Source: Oryzisolibacter sp. LB2S (GTDB lineage Bacteria; Pseudomonadota; Gammaproteobacteria; Burkholderiales; Burkholderiaceae_C). From it: 64,000 bases of DNA. Both the position numbers and the translations under genes were made by a program. Each line of letters begins with the position of its first letter. The stretch's first letter is position 1. The notes under the pieces were generated by a model. That model searched no databases, was not told the DNA's origin, and saw only the letters and a program-made list of their open reading frames with translations. The stretch is taken from NCBI RefSeq assembly GCF_040732315.1, contig NZ_CP160388.1, forward strand, positions 1,826,494 to 1,890,493, read 5' to 3'. Shown in pieces: positions 62,155-64,000 of this stretch.

Positions 62155-63810
62155 ATGGACAGTGCCGTTTTGAGCCTTTTGGGCGCCTTCCTTCTGTCCA
62201 TCATTGGGCTGTTCGTCTTCATCTGGTCGCTGCGCAAGGGCCTTCTCGTCGAGAACCCCAAGGCCGCCTCGGCCATCTTCGCCAAGGGTGAGATCGGTCA
62301 CATCGACGACCCCGCGCTGGGCGCCGCCGGGCAGCAGCACTTTCAGGCCGCGGCCACCGAGCCCGGAGATTCCACGCATCTGCCCGATGCGGCCGAGATC
62401 GAGGACCGCGTCGCCGCCGACCGCTCCAGCGCCTTTCCGGTCTTCATGTTCATTGCCTTCGCCTGCATGTGGCTGCTGTTTGGCGGCATCGCGGGCCTGA
62501 CGGCCTCCCTCAAGCTGCACTGGCCCGACTGGCTGGTGAGCGAGGCCTGGATGACGTTTGGCCGCATCCGCACCGTGCACCTGACCGCCGTGCTCTATGG
62601 CTGGATCACCAACGCCGAACTCGCCATCATCATCTGGCTCATGCCGCGTCTGCTGCGCCGGCCGCTGATCGGCTCGATGTGGATCATGATGGGCGGAGCC
62701 CTTGTCAACACCGCAATTGCCAGCGGCATAGGCGCCATCGGCGCGGGCTGGACCGACGGCCTCGAATACCTGGAAATGCCCTGGCAGATCGGCATCTTCT
62801 TTGCAGCCGGCATGGTCTGCATCATCGGCCCGGTGATGTACACCATGGCCAACCGCAAGGTCGAATCGCTGTATGTCACGACCTGGTACCACACGGCCGG
62901 CCTGCTGTGGATCACCTTGCTGTTCATCGTCGGCAAGATGCCGGGTGTGCACTTTGGCGTGCAGCAGGCCGCCATGAACTGGTGGTACGGCCACAACGTG
63001 CTGGGCCTGTGGTTCACGCCCGTGGCCGTCGGCGCCATCTACTACTTTCTGCCCAAGATCATCGCGCGGCCCATACGCTCGTACAACCTGTCCATCCTGG
63101 GTTTCTGGACGCTGGCCTTCTTCTACGCCCAGGTGGGCGGCCACCACCTCGTGGGTGGGCCGGTGCCCGGCTGGCTCATCACGCTGTCCATCGTGCAGAG
63201 CATGATGATGATCATCCCGGTGCTCGCCTTCTCCATCAACATGGGGCTGACGATGAGGGGCCGCATGCGCCTGGCGAAATATTCGCCCACGCTGCGCTTC
63301 ATGATGTTCGGCGGGCTCATGTACCTGCTGTCGTCGCTGCAGGGCTCGTTCGAGGCGTTGCGCTCGGTGCAGCAGGTGGCCCACTTCACGCATTTCACCG
63401 TGGCCCACGCGCACCTCGGTGCCTATGGCTTCGTGACCATGGTGCTGTTTGGCGCCATCTACTTCATCATGCCGCGCATCATGCATTGGGAATGGCCCTT
63501 CCCCAGGCTGATCTCCTGGCATTTCTGGCTCGCCGCGATCGGCATCATGATTTATTTCGTGGGCCTGACCTACGGCGGCTGGTTGCAGGGCCTGGCCATG
63601 CTCGACGAGTCGCGCCCATTCATGGACTCCGTGGCGGTGACGATTCCGTGGCTGCAATGGCGCAGCGTCGGCGGCGGCCTGATGGTCGCAAGCCATCTGG
63701 TGTTCGTCTTCCACTTCCTGGCCATGGCGCTGCGCTTCGGCCCCGATCGTGCCGGCGCCGCACTGTTCTCTAACCAACCCAAGGCGGTGGAGCTCGCTCA
63801 TGGAGAATGA
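62155..63810 (+). CDS. ccoN: cbb3-type cytochrome c oxidase subunit I with CcoS-like N-terminus
   Basis: A 551-residue heme-copper oxidase subunit. From about residue 95 it has the 12-helix CcoN core with heme and copper histidines: RTVHLTAVLYGWITNAE, WWYGHNVLGLWFTPVAVG and HFTHFTVAHAHLGAYGFVTM. The first 60 residues hold one extra helix and a tail (IIGLFVFIWSLRKGLLVEN, then ASAIFAKGEIGHIDDP) that resembles the small assembly protein CcoS, followed by an acidic linker. This makes it longer than standard CcoN (about 475). AAGGA precedes the ATG. Its stop overlaps the ccoO start by 11 bases. Confidence 0.92.
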   Translation: MDSAVLSLLGAFLLSIIGLFVFIWSLRKGLLVENPKAASAIFAKGEIGHIDDPALGAAGQQHFQAAATEPGDSTHLPDAAEIEDRVAADRSSAFPVFMFIAFACMWLLFGGIAGLTASLKLHWPDWLVSEAWMTFGRIRTVHLTAVLYGWITNAELAIIIWLMPRLLRRPLIGSMWIMMGGALVNTAIASGIGAIGAGWTDGLEYLEMPWQIGIFFAAGMVCIIGPVMYTMANRKVESLYVTTWYHTAGLLWITLLFIVGKMPGVHFGVQQAAMNWWYGHNVLGLWFTPVAVGAIYYFLPKIIARPIRSYNLSILGFWTLAFFYAQVGGHHLVGGPVPGWLITLSIVQSMMMIIPVLAFSINMGLTMRGRMRLAKYSPTLRFMMFGGLMYLLSSLQGSFEALRSVQQVAHFTHFTVAHAHLGAYGFVTMVLFGAIYFIMPRIMHWEWPFPRLISWHFWLAAIGIMIYFVGLTYGGWLQGLAMLDESRPFMDSVAVTIPWLQWRSVGGGLMVASHLVFVFHFLAMALRFGPDRAGAALFSNQPKAVELAHGE

Positions 63811-64000
63811 AAGCAAACTGACCGCAGGGGCCATGGTGACCTTTGCCATCGCCGTCTCTGCCCTGGTGATCCTGCCCTATGCGCAGGTGCGCGATGTGAA
63901 GCCCCCCGAGGGCCTCAAGCCCTATACCAGCGCCGAGCTGCGCGGACGCGCGACCTACATCGCCAACGGCTGCGTCTACTGCCACAGCCAGCAGCCGCGC
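63800..64000 (+). CDS. ccoO: cbb3-type cytochrome c oxidase subunit II (5' part)
   Basis: The first 67 codons of the membrane-anchored mono-heme cytochrome c subunit. One N-terminal helix (about residues 8-28, AGAMVTFAIAVSALVILPYA) is followed by the periplasmic start of the cytochrome domain with the heme site CVYCH (residues 59-63) and SQQPR after it. It begins inside the end of ccoN, which shows tight coupling. The remainder lies beyond the window. Confidence 0.93.
   Translation, partial: MENESKLTAGAMVTFAIAVSALVILPYAQVRDVKPPEGLKPYTSAELRGRATYIANGCVYCHSQQPR

Noticed and set aside
62126..62173. A 15-codon open frame (MSTEVKRTPPWTVPF) overlapping the ccoN start
   Set aside because: It could be a leader peptide, but it has no ribosome site of its own and such short frames arise by chance.

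Overview
This window looks like chromosomal DNA of a betaproteobacterium of the family Comamonadaceae (Acidovorax, Alicycliphilus or Diaphorobacter-like). The reasons are the very high GC, the gene families and their order (mltG-tmk-holB-pilZ-tatD, hemCDXY, a gab cluster with a MocR regulator, flhDC), and a short dispersed repeat built around GATAGCTGCTTGCGCTTG. The genus is inferred from style; no database was searched. Most of the window is core genome. I found no CRISPR array, prophage or intact insertion sequence.

Layout. 1-2269: 3' part of a TRAP transporter operon (dctQ, dctP) with a divergent FCD-type GntR regulator and a matching operator palindrome. 2273-3117: a small CPDCG protein and a DUF2325 protein, overlapping, behind a Fur-box-like palindrome. 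3346-7925: mltG-tmk-holB-pilZ, a terminator, then tatD and an ankyrin protein. 7972-15180: ygfZ, then a minus-strand run of tex, an HDOD protein, an exported hydratase-like protein, an esterase and a hotdog-GNAT fusion. 15270-25035: two linked small genes including DUF72, an MFS exporter, a DUF1566 lipoprotein-like protein, then GST, SDR, MDR, PaaI thioesterase and SDR genes and another MFS. 25167-28973: a large PLP amino-acid decarboxylase, NfeD and a stomatin-like protein. 29193-32940: a LysR regulator divergent from a periplasmic amino-acid-binding protein and a thiamine diphosphate enzyme.

33030-34208: tRNA-Ser(GGA) with its own terminator, next to a lower-GC exported hydrolase. 34334-41700: a heavy-metal efflux cluster (CzcI-like, TolC-type outer membrane factor, His-rich membrane protein, adaptor, RND pump, small periplasmic protein), interrupted by a 184-bp palindromic MITE-like element and by a dispersed repeat. 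41786-46440: SulP transporter, ahpF and ahpC (with an internal terminator and a candidate OxyR palindrome), bacterioferritin. 46578-52838: GABA catabolism (gabT, gabP, gabD, divergent gabR-like regulator). 52859-57622: xth, flhDC, ppc. 57738-61840: hemC-hemD-hemX-hemY. 62155-64000: cbb3 oxidase ccoN (with a CcoS-like N-terminus) and the start of ccoO, behind a weak FNR-type site.

The most striking pattern beyond genes is the dispersed repeat of about 58 bp, found in eight copies. It hugs gene ends: one copy supplies the stop codons of two convergent genes, two others supply a stop codon, and one supplies the U-tract of a terminator. Two copies lie in frame inside the essential-type genes tex and hemD, where they encode extra linker residues. 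A second family, the CGTCATCCCCGCG inverted pairs, marks four intergenic gaps.
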